Assembly (NCBI GenBank): GCA_007125875.1
Contig: SLCI01000220.1
Span: 1 to 29,467 of the forward strand
Direction: 5' to 3'
DNA length: 29,467 bases
Origin: Kiritimatiellia bacterium
Lineage (GTDB): Bacteria; Verrucomicrobiota; Kiritimatiellia; SLAD01
Within the stretch, counting starts at the first letter, position 1, and the number at the start of each line of letters is the position of its first letter. Under the pieces are notes generated by a model, which did not search any database, was not told the origin of the DNA, and was given only the letters and a program-made list of their open reading frames with translations. Below, piece after piece: positions 15,143-25,000 of the stretch. A program made the translations under genes and the position numbers.

Positions 15143-15595
15143 ATGGACATTACTGAGATCAAAAAGATCGTAGAGCTCATGAAAGAGCATGACTTAAGCA
15201 AGTTTGAATTGGAAGAGGAGGCCTTTCGTCTGGCGCTCGTGCGTGGCAGCGGTGAAGAAGTGCGGATGGTGGCCGCGCCAGCACCTGCAGCTCCTGCTCC
15301 GGTGGCCGCGTCAGCTGCTGCTGCTGCTGCCCCTGCGGCGGATGCCGATGATGGCAGTGTCGAGATCACATCTCCCATTGTAGGTACTTTCTATCGCTCC
15401 AGTTCGCCTGACTCGGATGCCTTCGTTAAGGTCGGAGATACGGTCGACAAGGACACGGTCGTCTGTATTGTCGAAGCTATGAAAGTGATGAACGAGATCA
15501 AGGCCGAAACAAAAGGCGTCATTTCCAAGATTCTGGTCGAAAATGCCTCGCCGGTAATGTTTGGTCAGGCCCTGTTCAAAGTTACCCCTCAGTAG
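15143..15595 (+). CDS. accB: Biotin carboxyl carrier protein of acetyl-CoA carboxylase
   Basis: This protein carries the biotin that is carboxylated by AccC and used by the carboxyltransferase to make malonyl-CoA, the first committed step of fatty acid synthesis. The 150-residue protein has a helical N-terminal region (1-42), an Ala/Pro-rich flexible linker (44-68) and a biotinyl domain with VEAMKVMNEI, where K114 is the biotinylated lysine. The usual leucine or methionine after that lysine is valine here, a conservative change. I chose the start at 15143 over an upstream in-frame ATG at 15071 because AGGAG (15130-15134) is well placed and the protein aligns from MDITEIKKIVELM. accC follows after 9 nt. 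Confidence 0.97.
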   Translation: MDITEIKKIVELMKEHDLSKFELEEEAFRLALVRGSGEEVRMVAAPAPAAPAPVAASAAAAAAPAADADDGSVEITSPIVGTFYRSSSPDSDAFVKVGDTVDKDTVVCIVEAMKVMNEIKAETKGVISKILVENASPVMFGQALFKVTPQ

Positions 15596-15604
15596 GAAAC
15601 GACT

Positions 15605-16978
15605 ATGATTAAACGCGTGTTGATCGCAAACCGCGGCGAAATCGCGGTGCGAATCATTCGGGCTTGTCGCGAATTAGGGGTCAAAACGGTCGCCGTTTAC
15701 TCCGAAGCAGACGAGAGTTCATTGCATGTGCAACTCGCGGATGAGGCCATTTGCATTGGGCCCGCCCCCGCCGCCCAGAGCTACCTCAAGATCGCAAACA
15801 TCATCAGCGCCGCTGAGATCGCGGATGTGGATGCGATTCATCCCGGCTACGGTTTCCTGTCCGAGAATGCCCATTTCGCCGAGATCTGCAAAAATTGTAA
15901 GATCACCTTTATTGGCCCTTCATCCGATAGCATTAACCGGATGGGCGATAAAGCGAGCGCCCGCGAAACGGCCCTGAAAGCTGGTGTTCCCGTCACGCCG
16001 GGTAGTGACGGACTGATTCGTAATAAAGAAGAAGCCCTCAAGTGGGCAGAGAGCGTTGGTTATCCGGTGCTACTGAAAGCGACGGCCGGTGGCGGTGGCA
16101 AAGGTATGCGTCATGCCCATAATGATGTCAGCCTCGTCCAAGCTTTTATGACAGCTAGTGCCGAAGCAGAGCGCGCGTTCGGCAATTCCGGCATGTACAT
16201 GGAGAAATTTGTCGAGAGCGCTCGTCATATCGAAGTACAGATCATCGCTGATCAGCACGGGAATGTGGTGCACTTGGGTGAGCGCGATTGCAGTATTCAG
16301 CGTCGGCATCAAAAGCTGATTGAAGAAGCGCCCAGCCCCATCTTGGATGCAGATACCCGCAAACGCATACACAAAGCAGCGGTGAAACTAGCTCAATCCG
16401 TCAACTATGTGAATGCTGGAACCGTTGAGTTCCTGTATGACGCGGCGACCAACGAGTTCTATTTCATGGAGATGAACACGCGTATCCAAGTCGAGCATCC
16501 GGTCAGTGAAGAGGTCACCGGAATCGACCTCATTAAAGAGCAAATTCTGGTTGCCGCGGGCGAGAAGTTGTCCTTTAGCCAGCGCGATGTGGAACTGGAA
16601 GGCCATTCGATTGAATTTCGGGTCAACGCTGAGAACCCATACACGAATTTCACACCATCGCCCGGGAAGGTAAACTTTGTGCACTTCCCCGGTGGTGCCG
16701 GTGTGCGCATTGATTCGCACGTCTATTCGGGCTACGAAATATCCCCCTATTACGACAGCATGATTGGAAAGATCATCGTGCATGCGCCGGATCGCGAAAA
16801 AGCGATTGATCGGATGGTACGCGCCTTGCACGAGTTCGAGATCGATGGTCCTCACACCACCGTTCCGCTGGGTATTTCCGTCTTGCTGGATTCGAGGTTC
16901 AGCCGCGGTGATTACACCACCAAATTCTTGGACGGTTACCTAACGGAAGGCACCTTTGTGCCACCGACCAATAAGTAA
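15605..16978 (+). CDS. accC: Biotin carboxylase subunit of acetyl-CoA carboxylase
   Basis: This ATP-grasp enzyme carboxylates biotin on AccB using bicarbonate and ATP. The 457-residue protein has the normal three-part fold: MIKRVLIANRGEIAVRIIRA at the start, HPGYGFLSEN (79-88) and the glycine-rich nucleotide loop AGGGGKGMR (161-169). These are followed by ERDCSIQRRHQKLIEEAPSP (227-244) and the metal/biotin site MEMNTRIQVEHP (288-299). Lysines K116 and K158 sit at the nucleotide-binding positions. It is 9 nt downstream of accB. Its stop is 53 nt before the AmaP-like gene, so the operon probably continues. Confidence 0.98.
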   Translation: MIKRVLIANRGEIAVRIIRACRELGVKTVAVYSEADESSLHVQLADEAICIGPAPAAQSYLKIANIISAAEIADVDAIHPGYGFLSENAHFAEICKNCKITFIGPSSDSINRMGDKASARETALKAGVPVTPGSDGLIRNKEEALKWAESVGYPVLLKATAGGGGKGMRHAHNDVSLVQAFMTASAEAERAFGNSGMYMEKFVESARHIEVQIIADQHGNVVHLGERDCSIQRRHQKLIEEAPSPILDADTRKRIHKAAVKLAQSVNYVNAGTVEFLYDAATNEFYFMEMNTRIQVEHPVSEEVTGIDLIKEQILVAAGEKLSFSQRDVELEGHSIEFRVNAENPYTNFTPSPGKVNFVHFPGGAGVRIDSHVYSGYEISPYYDSMIGKIIVHAPDREKAIDRMVRALHEFEIDGPHTTVPLGISVLLDSRFSRGDYTTKFLDGYLTEGTFVPPTNK

Positions 16979-17031
16979 ACGGTGTGCGCCGATTGCTCGG
17001 GCCGAGATCGAACACAGAACAGGAGCTTACA

Positions 17032-17586
17032 ATGAAACGGTTCATACACTTTTTAGTTGGTGCGCTGATCTTGGCGATTATCGTGGGGCAGGGCGCACTC
17101 TTAATCCATTTGTCGTTTAATCAAGCGGAATGGATGGAATATATTGATCGCCTCCGCGAACAGCGTGGTTGGGGTTCACTGATCGGCTTCGTGTGGATTG
17201 CACTGGTGGCGGTTTACCTGATCACCGGCATACGGCGACGATCACCCGATGGCGAAGAATATCTGGCGTATCGACAGAATGGGGCAACGGTATCCATTCT
17301 GATGCGGGCCGTGAATGAGTTCATCGCCAAAATCGGAGATGAGTTTGCCGCCATCGTATCGATGAAGCCTACAATTCGACCTCGGGGCCGATCCATTGAT
17401 GTTGATCTGGACATCCGAGTACAAGCAGGAACGCAGATTCCTGAGCTGTGTCAGCTTTTACAAGAGCGCGTGCGAGATAGCGTGCGAGAAAATCTTGGTT
17501 TAGCCGATATCAAAAAAGTCCGTGTACACGTCAAAGATATTGTAGGCGATGCGCCTCCACCGGATGAGTTGCGCGAGGATATGTGA
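17032..17586 (+). CDS. amaP: AmaP-like membrane protein (Asp23-anchor family)
   Basis: This 184-residue protein has two transmembrane helices (about 4-28 and 48-67) joined by a short amphipathic segment. A soluble alpha/beta C-terminal region follows (RSIDVDLDIRVQAGTQIPEL, then VRDSVRENLGLADIKKVRVHVKDI) that resembles the Asp23/DUF322 fold. That is the plan of AmaP, the membrane anchor of the alkaline shock protein Asp23 in Firmicutes. No Asp23 gene is in the window. I chose the start at 17032 because AGGAG lies 6 nt upstream; the open frame beginning at 16984 has no such site. It sits between accC and gmhA in a co-directional run. A role in linking membrane state to lipid synthesis is speculative. 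Confidence 0.75.
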   Translation: MKRFIHFLVGALILAIIVGQGALLIHLSFNQAEWMEYIDRLREQRGWGSLIGFVWIALVAVYLITGIRRRSPDGEEYLAYRQNGATVSILMRAVNEFIAKIGDEFAAIVSMKPTIRPRGRSIDVDLDIRVQAGTQIPELCQLLQERVRDSVRENLGLADIKKVRVHVKDIVGDAPPPDELREDM

Positions 17587-17605
17587 TCCAACGAAGGGGT
17601 GGGGC

Positions 17606-18169
17606 ATGGATTGGGATAGACTAGCTGAGCAGTATCTTGCCGTTGGCCATCAGGTCATCACTGACCTGCACGAGCCGATCGAAGCCGTCGCAAAAGATCT
17701 CGCAGAACGAGTCCGCGCTGGCCGGAAGATTATGATTTGCGGCAATGGCGGCAGTGCTGCTGATGCGCAGCATTTTGCCGCCGAGCTGACCAATCGCTTT
17801 TTGAAAGAGCGTCAACCCTATGCGGGCTTGGCGCTGACCACCGACACCTCGGCGCTGACCGCGATTGCCAATGACTACGGCTATGAATACGTGTTTGCCA
17901 AACAGATCGAGGCACTCGGCCAGGCGGGCGATGCCTTAATTGCGATCTCAACCAGTGGCCGCGCGAAGAATGTTTGCTTGGCGGTCGAGGCGGCCAAGGG
18001 TAAGGATATTCACACCATTGGACTGACCGGCGGCCAGGGGGGCGACTTGGTTGCTCTAGTCGACACGGTGTTGAGCGTATCGGCCACGGACAGCACGCCG
18101 CGTATACAAGAAGGGCACGGGCTGATCATTCACCTGTTGTGTGAGCGGATCGAGGAATTGTTAGCGTAG
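17606..18169 (+). CDS. gmhA: Sedoheptulose-7-phosphate isomerase GmhA
   Basis: It converts sedoheptulose 7-phosphate to D-glycero-D-manno-heptose 7-phosphate, the first step to the heptose of the LPS inner core. The 187-residue SIS protein has the family signature ICGNGGSAADAQHFAAELTNRF with metal-binding H56 and E60. STSGRAKN (115-122) contributes to phosphate binding, and the C-terminal TPRIQEGHGLIIHLLCERIE supplies Q168 and H176. I chose the start at 17606 because a purine-rich GAAGGGGTGGGG lies immediately upstream, and an earlier in-frame ATG overlaps the previous gene. It follows the AmaP-like gene by 19 nt and precedes a PfkB-family kinase by 62 nt. Confidence 0.93.
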   Translation: MDWDRLAEQYLAVGHQVITDLHEPIEAVAKDLAERVRAGRKIMICGNGGSAADAQHFAAELTNRFLKERQPYAGLALTTDTSALTAIANDYGYEYVFAKQIEALGQAGDALIAISTSGRAKNVCLAVEAAKGKDIHTIGLTGGQGGDLVALVDTVLSVSATDSTPRIQEGHGLIIHLLCERIEELLA

Positions 18170-18231
18170 TCCGTCCTAAGTGGATCAAGGGGCTATGCAG
18201 AAATTAACCTTTTTACGGAAGCATACTGAAC

Positions 18232-19149
18232 ATGACGGATAATGCAGTGAAGTTAGTTGTGGTGGGATCAATCGGCATTGATACGATCGAAACCCCGTTT
18301 GCGAAACGCGAAGATGTACTGGGCGGGTCAGCCAGCTACGCCTGTGCCGCTGCCGCGCTGTTTACGTCCACGGGCATGGTCGGCGTTGTGGGTGACGATT
18401 TCCCGCCCGCCTATGAGCAGGCATACCGGGATTTTGGCATCGATTTGGCTGGTCTGCAGAAGCAAGCCGGCAAGACCTTTCGCTGGTCCGGCGTTTATTT
18501 GCAGAACATGGACGAACGCGAAACACTTTCTACGGATCTGAACGTCTTCGCAGACTTCTCGCCTGATTTGCCACAGGCGTATCGCACGGCGCCCTTCCTG
18601 TTTCTTGCCAACATCGATCCAGTCTTACAGCATCATGTCCTCGACCAAATGGATGCGCCCGCATTTGTTGCCATGGATACGATGGACTTATGGATTAATA
18701 TTCGGAAGGAAGACCTGATCGAAGTAATTGGCCGCGTGGACTTGCTAACGGTCAATGAGTCGGAGGCGCGGCATTTAACCGGTGAGCACTTTCTGCCGGT
18801 CGCCGCCGAAAAGCTGCTCGAGTTAGGGCCAAAGTATGTCCTGATCAAAAAAGGTGAGCACGGCAGTATGCTGTTTTCGCAAGAAACGACGTTTGCGTTG
18901 CCTGCCTTCCCATTGGGCCGCGTAGAGGATCCAACGGGTGCCGGCGACGCGTTCGCCGGCGGGTTTATCGGTGCGCTGGCCGCAGGCGGCGAAGTGTCGA
19001 CCGATGGCTTGCGTAACGCGATGGTGCAAGGCAGCGTTGTGGCCTCCTTTGCCGTAGAGGCCTTTAGTTTGGATCGATTAACCCAACTTAATCCCGAAGA
19101 AGTGAGAGAGCGTACTACGGCCTATCGGGAAATCGTTCGGATCCCATAG
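18232..19149 (+). CDS. PfkB/ribokinase-family sugar or nucleoside kinase
   Basis: This 305-residue kinase phosphorylates an unidentified hydroxyl compound with ATP. Family signatures are the N-terminal GGSASYACAAAAL (31-43), NESEAR (175-180) and the anion-hole/catalytic block DPTGAGDAFAGGF (233-245) with D239 as base. It has GGAAG just upstream of the start. Position suggests two substrates. Being next to gmhA suggests heptose 7-phosphate, since the HldA/HldE kinase domain belongs to this family. Being next to a purine permease suggests a nucleoside. The sequence does not carry features that I recognise as specific for either, so I leave the substrate open. No HldE-type cytidylyltransferase domain is fused to it. 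Confidence 0.88.
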   Translation: MTDNAVKLVVVGSIGIDTIETPFAKREDVLGGSASYACAAAALFTSTGMVGVVGDDFPPAYEQAYRDFGIDLAGLQKQAGKTFRWSGVYLQNMDERETLSTDLNVFADFSPDLPQAYRTAPFLFLANIDPVLQHHVLDQMDAPAFVAMDTMDLWINIRKEDLIEVIGRVDLLTVNESEARHLTGEHFLPVAAEKLLELGPKYVLIKKGEHGSMLFSQETTFALPAFPLGRVEDPTGAGDAFAGGFIGALAAGGEVSTDGLRNAMVQGSVVASFAVEAFSLDRLTQLNPEEVRERTTAYREIVRIP

Positions 19150-19175
19150 GTTGTGGGCTAGCGAGGTTCCGTCCC

Positions 19176-20519
19176 ATGCTGAACCGTATCTTTAAACTCA
19201 CTGAGAACGGCACGGACATCCGCACGGAGGCGATGGCGGGGGGAACCACATTCCTCACCATGGCCTATATCATTCTGGTAAATCCCACCATTTTGGCCAC
19301 CGACTTTGCGGGCAATCCCACTGGCATGGATCCGCAAGCGGTCATGCTGGCCACGTGCGTGGCCGCTGCCGTGGCGACCTTGATCATGGGCCTCTACGCA
19401 AATTATCCCATTGCCCAAGCCCCTGGCATGGGGAACAACCACCTTTTCATCTCGGTTGTGATGGGGCTGAGCGCTATTGGCATTGCCAACGTTTGGCAGA
19501 CCGCATTGGGTATCGTATTTCTGTCCGGCGTATCCTTTCTGTTGCTCTCGCTGTTTCGTGTTCGCGAAGCGGTAATCAACGCATTAAGTCCCAGCATGCG
19601 GGGGGCGGTCTCGGTTGGTATTGGCTTCTTCATTGCCTTCATTGGGCTTCGCAATGGCGGCATCATTGTCACTTCGCCGGCTACCGGAGTCGCATTAAGT
19701 AAGGAACTATTGTCTGCCGGGCCACTCATCTTTATGTCCGGTTTACTGATCATTGCGGTACTGCATGCCTGGAACATGAGAGGGTCGATTCTGGTTGGTA
19801 TCGCGATAACGACGAGTCTGGCCCTGTTGGCGGGACAAGTAGCGTGGCCAAGCACCTGGTTGGGATTGCCCGCGATCGAGACGGCGGCGGCGTTTCAGCT
19901 TGATATCCGGGCGGCGTTGACCTTGGTGGCTTTGCCGTTCGTGATTATGATGCTGTTCACCGACATGTTTGACACGGTGGGCACGCTCGTTGGCGTTTCC
20001 GAAAGGGCTGGATTCATGCGGGATGGCAAACTGCCGCGCGCCAATCGTGCATTGATTTCGGATGCGGTCGGAACCATGACCGGTGCGGTGCTGGGTACCA
20101 GCACCGTCACGAGTTACATCGAGAGTGCTGCAGGCGTGGAGCAGGGCGGCCGCACCGGCTTAACCGGTGTGTTCGTGGCCGTTCTATTCCTGCTGGCGCT
20201 GCTTTTTGCGCCGTTGGTATCGATTGTGGCGGCTTTCCCACCGATTACGGCTCCCGCATTGGTGATCGTCGGCGTGTTCATGGCGCAGGGAGTACAAAAG
20301 ATTGAGTGGCAGGATGCTACCGAGGCTTTGCCGGCTTTTCTGGTGATGCTGGGCATCCCGCTAACCTATTCCATTGCGGATGGATTAGCGTTGGGGCTGA
20401 TTTCTTATCCGGTCGTCAAACTTTTGGCCGGCCGTGCACGCGAAGTCAGCTGGCTGATGTACGTGCTGGCCCTGGCCATGGCACTGTATTTTGTCTTCGT
20501 GCGCGGCAGTTTGGGCTGA
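19176..20519 (+). CDS. Purine permease, AzgA-type NCS2 transporter
   Basis: This is an inner-membrane nucleobase:proton symporter, probably for adenine, guanine or hypoxanthine. The 447-residue protein is hydrophobic throughout, with about 12-14 membrane segments. It has AzgA/GhxP/PbuG-type signatures: GGTTFLTMAYIILVNPTIL near the N-terminus, NAxGMG-like PIAQAPGMGNN, MFDTVGTLVGVSERAGFM in the middle, and GTSTVTSYIESAAGVEQGGRTGL. GAGG lies about 9 nt before the start. It closes the acc-amaP-gmhA run, 26 nt after the kinase. Its stop is only 3 nt from the convergent gltD stop, with no bidirectional terminator between them. Confidence 0.93.
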   Translation: MLNRIFKLTENGTDIRTEAMAGGTTFLTMAYIILVNPTILATDFAGNPTGMDPQAVMLATCVAAAVATLIMGLYANYPIAQAPGMGNNHLFISVVMGLSAIGIANVWQTALGIVFLSGVSFLLLSLFRVREAVINALSPSMRGAVSVGIGFFIAFIGLRNGGIIVTSPATGVALSKELLSAGPLIFMSGLLIIAVLHAWNMRGSILVGIAITTSLALLAGQVAWPSTWLGLPAIETAAAFQLDIRAALTLVALPFVIMMLFTDMFDTVGTLVGVSERAGFMRDGKLPRANRALISDAVGTMTGAVLGTSTVTSYIESAAGVEQGGRTGLTGVFVAVLFLLALLFAPLVSIVAAFPPITAPALVIVGVFMAQGVQKIEWQDATEALPAFLVMLGIPLTYSIADGLALGLISYPVVKLLAGRAREVSWLMYVLALAMALYFVFVRGSLG

Positions 20520-20522
20520 CCA

Positions 20523-21989
20523 TTAGACGCGGGGCAGGTCGCCCGCACCCTTGGTCGGCAAGTTCGAATGACCCATCAAGGCCATATCGACGGCTCGCGC
20601 TGCCTCACGACCTTCCGAGATCGCCCACACGATCAACGATTGGCCCCGGCGCCCGTCACCGGCCGCGAACACACCCGGCACATTGGTAGCGTATTGATCA
20701 TCGGTCTTGATGTTGCCCCGACCGTCGAGTTCCACGCCAAGATGATCGACCACCCCTCCGGGCTCAGGTCCCGTAAAGCCCAGTGCAAGCAGTACCAGGT
20801 CGGCTGACCATACCTGCGTCGTGTCCGGCACATCCTTGATCTTGGGACGACCACCATTGGGATCAGGCTCGAACTCGATCATTGAGGTCACCAATTGGGT
20901 CACTCGACCATTCTTGCCTACAAATTTCTTCGTATTGATGCTCCATTCCCGATGCACGCCCTCTTCATGTGAGGTGCTGGTGCGCAAGCGCATCGGCCAA
21001 TAGGGCCAAGGATGATTCTCGGGCCGACCTTTCGGCGGTTTCGGCAACAGTTCGAAGTTGGTGACTGACAACGCGCCATGACGGTTGGACGTACCGATAC
21101 AATCGCTACCGGTATCCCCGCCGCCGATCACAATCACGTGTTTGCCCTTTGCGTTCAGGACTTCGTTCTCCTGCAACGGTTCACCACCCACCACGCGATT
21201 TTGGCGAGACAGAAACTCCATCGCAGGCACAATCCCCGTTAGCTCGCGTCCCTCAACCGGCAAATCGCGTCCGACAGTGGCGCCAACGCATAGCACGACG
21301 GAATCGTAACCTTTCAGTTCATCGAAGGGCACGTTCTCGCCCCATTTTACGTCGGTCTTGAAGGTGATGCCCTCGGCTTCCATGAGCTGGACGCGACGAT
21401 CAATCACCCATTTCTCCATCTTGAAGTCAGGAATGCCATACCGTAATAGGCCACCGACTTTGTGATCACGTTCATAGACCGTAACAAAGTGGCCTGCGCG
21501 ATTGAGCTGTTGAGCCGCCGCCAAACCGGCCGGCCCGGACCCGATCACGGCCACTTTTTTCATCGTGCGCTTCTCTGGTCGGACCGGGAGTACCCAACCC
21601 TCTTTAAATGCGCGCTCGATGATTTGCTTTTCGATCTCTTCAATCGTCACCGCAGGCTCATTGATTGATAGGACGCAAGCCTCCTCACACGGAGCCGGGC
21701 ATAAGCGGCCCGTGAATTCAGGGAAGTTATTGGTGGCATGGAGCCGATCAATCGCGTCTTTCCAGAGATTGTTGTAAACAAGATCGTTCCAATCAGGGAT
21801 CAAGTTCCCCAATGGGCACCCGGCATGGCAGGTCGGTACACCACAATCCATACAACGTGCCGCTTGATTTTTGATCTTCTCTTCCGGAAAGGGGAGGTAG
21901 AATTCGCGGTAGTCTTTAACCCGTTCTTCGGCTTGGCGCTTCTTCGGTAGTTCCCGCTTAAACTCAATAAATCCCGTTACTTTACCCAT
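20523..21989 (-). CDS. gltD: Glutamate synthase small subunit (NADPH-dependent)
   Basis: It passes electrons from NADPH through FAD and iron-sulfur clusters to GltB, which makes glutamate from glutamine and 2-oxoglutarate. The 488-residue length is typical. Cysteine motifs for the 4Fe-4S clusters are visible (C46, C49, C54 and C58 in CMDCGVPTCHAGC; C97, C101 and C105 in CPAPCEEAC). The FAD-binding site follows as AVIGSGPAGLAAAQQL (147-162). The NAD(P)H-binding site is VIVIGGGDTGSDCIG, and the C-terminal FAD block is GVFAAGDGRRGQSL. An AGGGAG site precedes the ATG. gltB lies 94 nt upstream on the same strand. Confidence 0.97.
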   Translation of the reverse strand: MGKVTGFIEFKRELPKKRQAEERVKDYREFYLPFPEEKIKNQAARCMDCGVPTCHAGCPLGNLIPDWNDLVYNNLWKDAIDRLHATNNFPEFTGRLCPAPCEEACVLSINEPAVTIEEIEKQIIERAFKEGWVLPVRPEKRTMKKVAVIGSGPAGLAAAQQLNRAGHFVTVYERDHKVGGLLRYGIPDFKMEKWVIDRRVQLMEAEGITFKTDVKWGENVPFDELKGYDSVVLCVGATVGRDLPVEGRELTGIVPAMEFLSRQNRVVGGEPLQENEVLNAKGKHVIVIGGGDTGSDCIGTSNRHGALSVTNFELLPKPPKGRPENHPWPYWPMRLRTSTSHEEGVHREWSINTKKFVGKNGRVTQLVTSMIEFEPDPNGGRPKIKDVPDTTQVWSADLVLLALGFTGPEPGGVVDHLGVELDGRGNIKTDDQYATNVPGVFAAGDGRRGQSLIVWAISEGREAARAVDMALMGHSNLPTKGAGDLPRV

Positions 21990-22083
21990 CGTCTTTCTCC
22001 CTCACTCAGGCGATTGCCTGAAACCTGGCTAGTCCTTGATTGCGATCGCCTCACGTGCGACGCAGTTCAGCTCTTGCCCTGTA

Positions 22084-25000
22084 TTAAATCACTGCAGCTG
22101 GATCTTGCGATTCTGCGGCCTCTTTGGCGAGCCGCTCCAGCGCACGCTTATAGTCTGTCGGCATGACTTTTACGAACTGGCTTAATGTATACGACCAGTC
22201 TTTCAAGATCCGCTGACCAACTTCGCTGCCGGTATAGTCGATATGGCGCTCGATCAACCCGCGCAACTCAGCGATATCGTCTGCTTCCGTTACGGACTCC
22301 AGTTCAACCATCTCGAGGTTGCAGCGATTCGTCGCGAAATCACCCACCGAGTCATAGACGTAAGCGATGCCGCCACTCATGCCCGCTGCGAAGTTGCGTC
22401 CGGTGGGGCCGAGAATGACAGCGCGACCGCCGGTCATGTATTCACAACCATGATCGCCCACACCCTCAACCACGGCATTTACGCCGCTATTCCGGACGCA
22501 GAAGCGCTCTCCGGCCATCCCGCGAATAAATGCTTCACCCTGCGTGGCGCCATAAAAAGCGACGTTGCCGATGATGATGTTGTCTTCAGCGACAAAATCC
22601 GAATCGTCGGGCGGCCGAATGGTAAGGCGCGCACCAGAAAGGCCTTTGCCAAAGTAATCGTTTGCATCGCCTCGCACATGCATCGTTAAACCGCTGGCAC
22701 CGAAGGCACAGAAACTTTGACCACCCGATCCCGAGCAGCGGAAGACAATCGTGTCGTCTGGTAAGCCATCCGCGCCATAGCGTCGCGAGATTTCGCTGCT
22801 CAGCATGGTGCCAACCGTTCGATTGATATTACGGATGCGAATCGGCTGCTCAACTTTCTCCGCTCGCTCGAGTGCCGGCTCAGCAAGCTTGATTAGCTCG
22901 TTGTCCAGCGCCTCGGTGAGCCCATGATCCTGTTTCTGCTGGCAATACACGCCCACGGACTCCGGTACGTCGGGCTTCGTGAGCACCATGGAGAGATCCA
23001 AATGCTTGGCCTTCCAGTGCTCCACCTTATCCCGCATCTTGAGCTTATCCACGCGGCCAATCATTTCGTTAATGCTGCGGAATCCGAGGCTCGCCATGAT
23101 GCGGCGCAATTCCTGCGCCACCAGATAGAAGTAATTGATGACATGATCCGGCTGTCCGACGAACTTCTTGCGGAGTTCAGGATGCTGTGTAGCAATGCCT
23201 ACCGGGCATGTATTGAGATGACACACTCGCATCATGATGCAGCCCATCACAACCAGTGGCGCAGTGGAAAAGCCAAACTCCTCCGCACCGAGCAAGCACG
23301 CGACCGCAACATCGCGACCCGTTTTCATCTGGCCATCGCATTCCACCACAATTCGGCTACGTAAATCATTCATCACTAAGGTCTGATGCGTTTCCGACAG
23401 ACCCAATTCCCAAGGCAGCCCGGCATGCTTGAGTGAGGTCTGCGGCGAGGCACCGGTACCACCATCAAAGCCGCTAATCAAAACGACATCGGCTTTGCCT
23501 TTCGATACGCCCGCGGCCACTGTACCAACACCAACCTCAGCCACCAGCTTCACGTTGATGCGCGCTTCGGCATTGGCATTCTTGAGGTCATGGATCAATT
23601 GGGCCAGATCTTCAATCGAATAAATATCATGGTGGGGCGGTGGCGAAATCAGGCCAACATATGGCGTGGAGTGCCGCGTCTTGGCGATATCTGGATAGAC
23701 TTTCTCTCCCGGCAACTGTCCGCCTTCGCCTGGCTTGGCGCCTTGAGCCATTTTGATCTGGAGCTCACGCGCATTGACCAAGTAATGACTGGTCACGCCG
23801 AATCGACCCGACGCGATTTGTTTGATGGCACTATTTCGCCACTTACCGTCCTCATCGGGCTGGAAGCGGTCCTCGTCCTCGCCACCTTCGCCGCTATTGC
23901 TCTTGCCACCAATCTCGTTCATGGCGATGGCGAGAGCTTCGTGCGCCTCTTTGCTGATTGAGCCGTATGACATTGCGCCGGTCTTGAACCGCTTTACAAT
24001 TTCTGTCCAAGGCTCCACTTCATCCAGCGGCACTGGGGTCGGCTCTTCCTTGAATTCCAGCAAGCCACGTAATGTGCCTAGCTGGGTGTTCTGCTGGTTA
24101 ATGAAATCAGCGTATTCCTGATAGGACTTTTCGTCCCGGATTTTGGTGGCTTGCTGTAGTTTGGCCACCGTGATCGGGTTAAACTGGTGATATTCCCCGT
24201 TTCGGCGCCACTGATAGAGTCCGCCAACATCTAATCCCTGATTTTCGGCAACTTTGGTCTCAGGATAGGCTCTGCGATGTCGGATCAGCGCCTCTTCGGC
24301 GATCACGTCTAGTCCAATGCCTCCAATCCTCGATGGTGTGCCCGTGAAATAGCGATCAATGACTTCGGCGCTCAAGCCCAGCGCCTCAAAGATTTGTGCG
24401 CCGTGATAGCTCTTTAGGGTGGAAATACCCATCTTGGACATCACCTTGAGCAGACCCTGTCCAATCGCTTTGATGTAATGTTTTTTCGCTGTTTCGGGCG
24501 GTACATCTTGGGTGACACCGCGGGCAATCATTTCTTCGATCGTCTCGAAGGCCAAGTAAGGATTAATCGCACCAATGCCGTAGCCGATCAGTAGGGCGTA
24601 ATGGTGCACTTCGCGTGGCTCGGCACTTTCCACAATTAGATTGCAATGCACGCGACGATGTTCGCGAATCAGGTGATGATGCACACCTGCAGCTGCAAGC
24701 AGCATGGGGATAGGCGCATGCTCTTTGTCGGCGCTGCGATCAGACAAGATGAGTATGGTGGCGCCTCGATCAACCGCATCCACGGCCGCCTCGAAGAGTT
24801 CATCCAGCGCTCGTTGCATCCCCGCTGCACCATATTTCGCCTTGAATACCGCGGGTAAGGTCTCGGCCCGAATATCGCCGATATACATCTCGCGAATTTG
24901 AGCCAATTCGCGGTTACTCAAGATCGGTTGATTAATCCGGAACTGATGACAGTGATCTGGCGTTTCATCGAACAGATTCTGTCGCGCGCCCAATGTTGAA

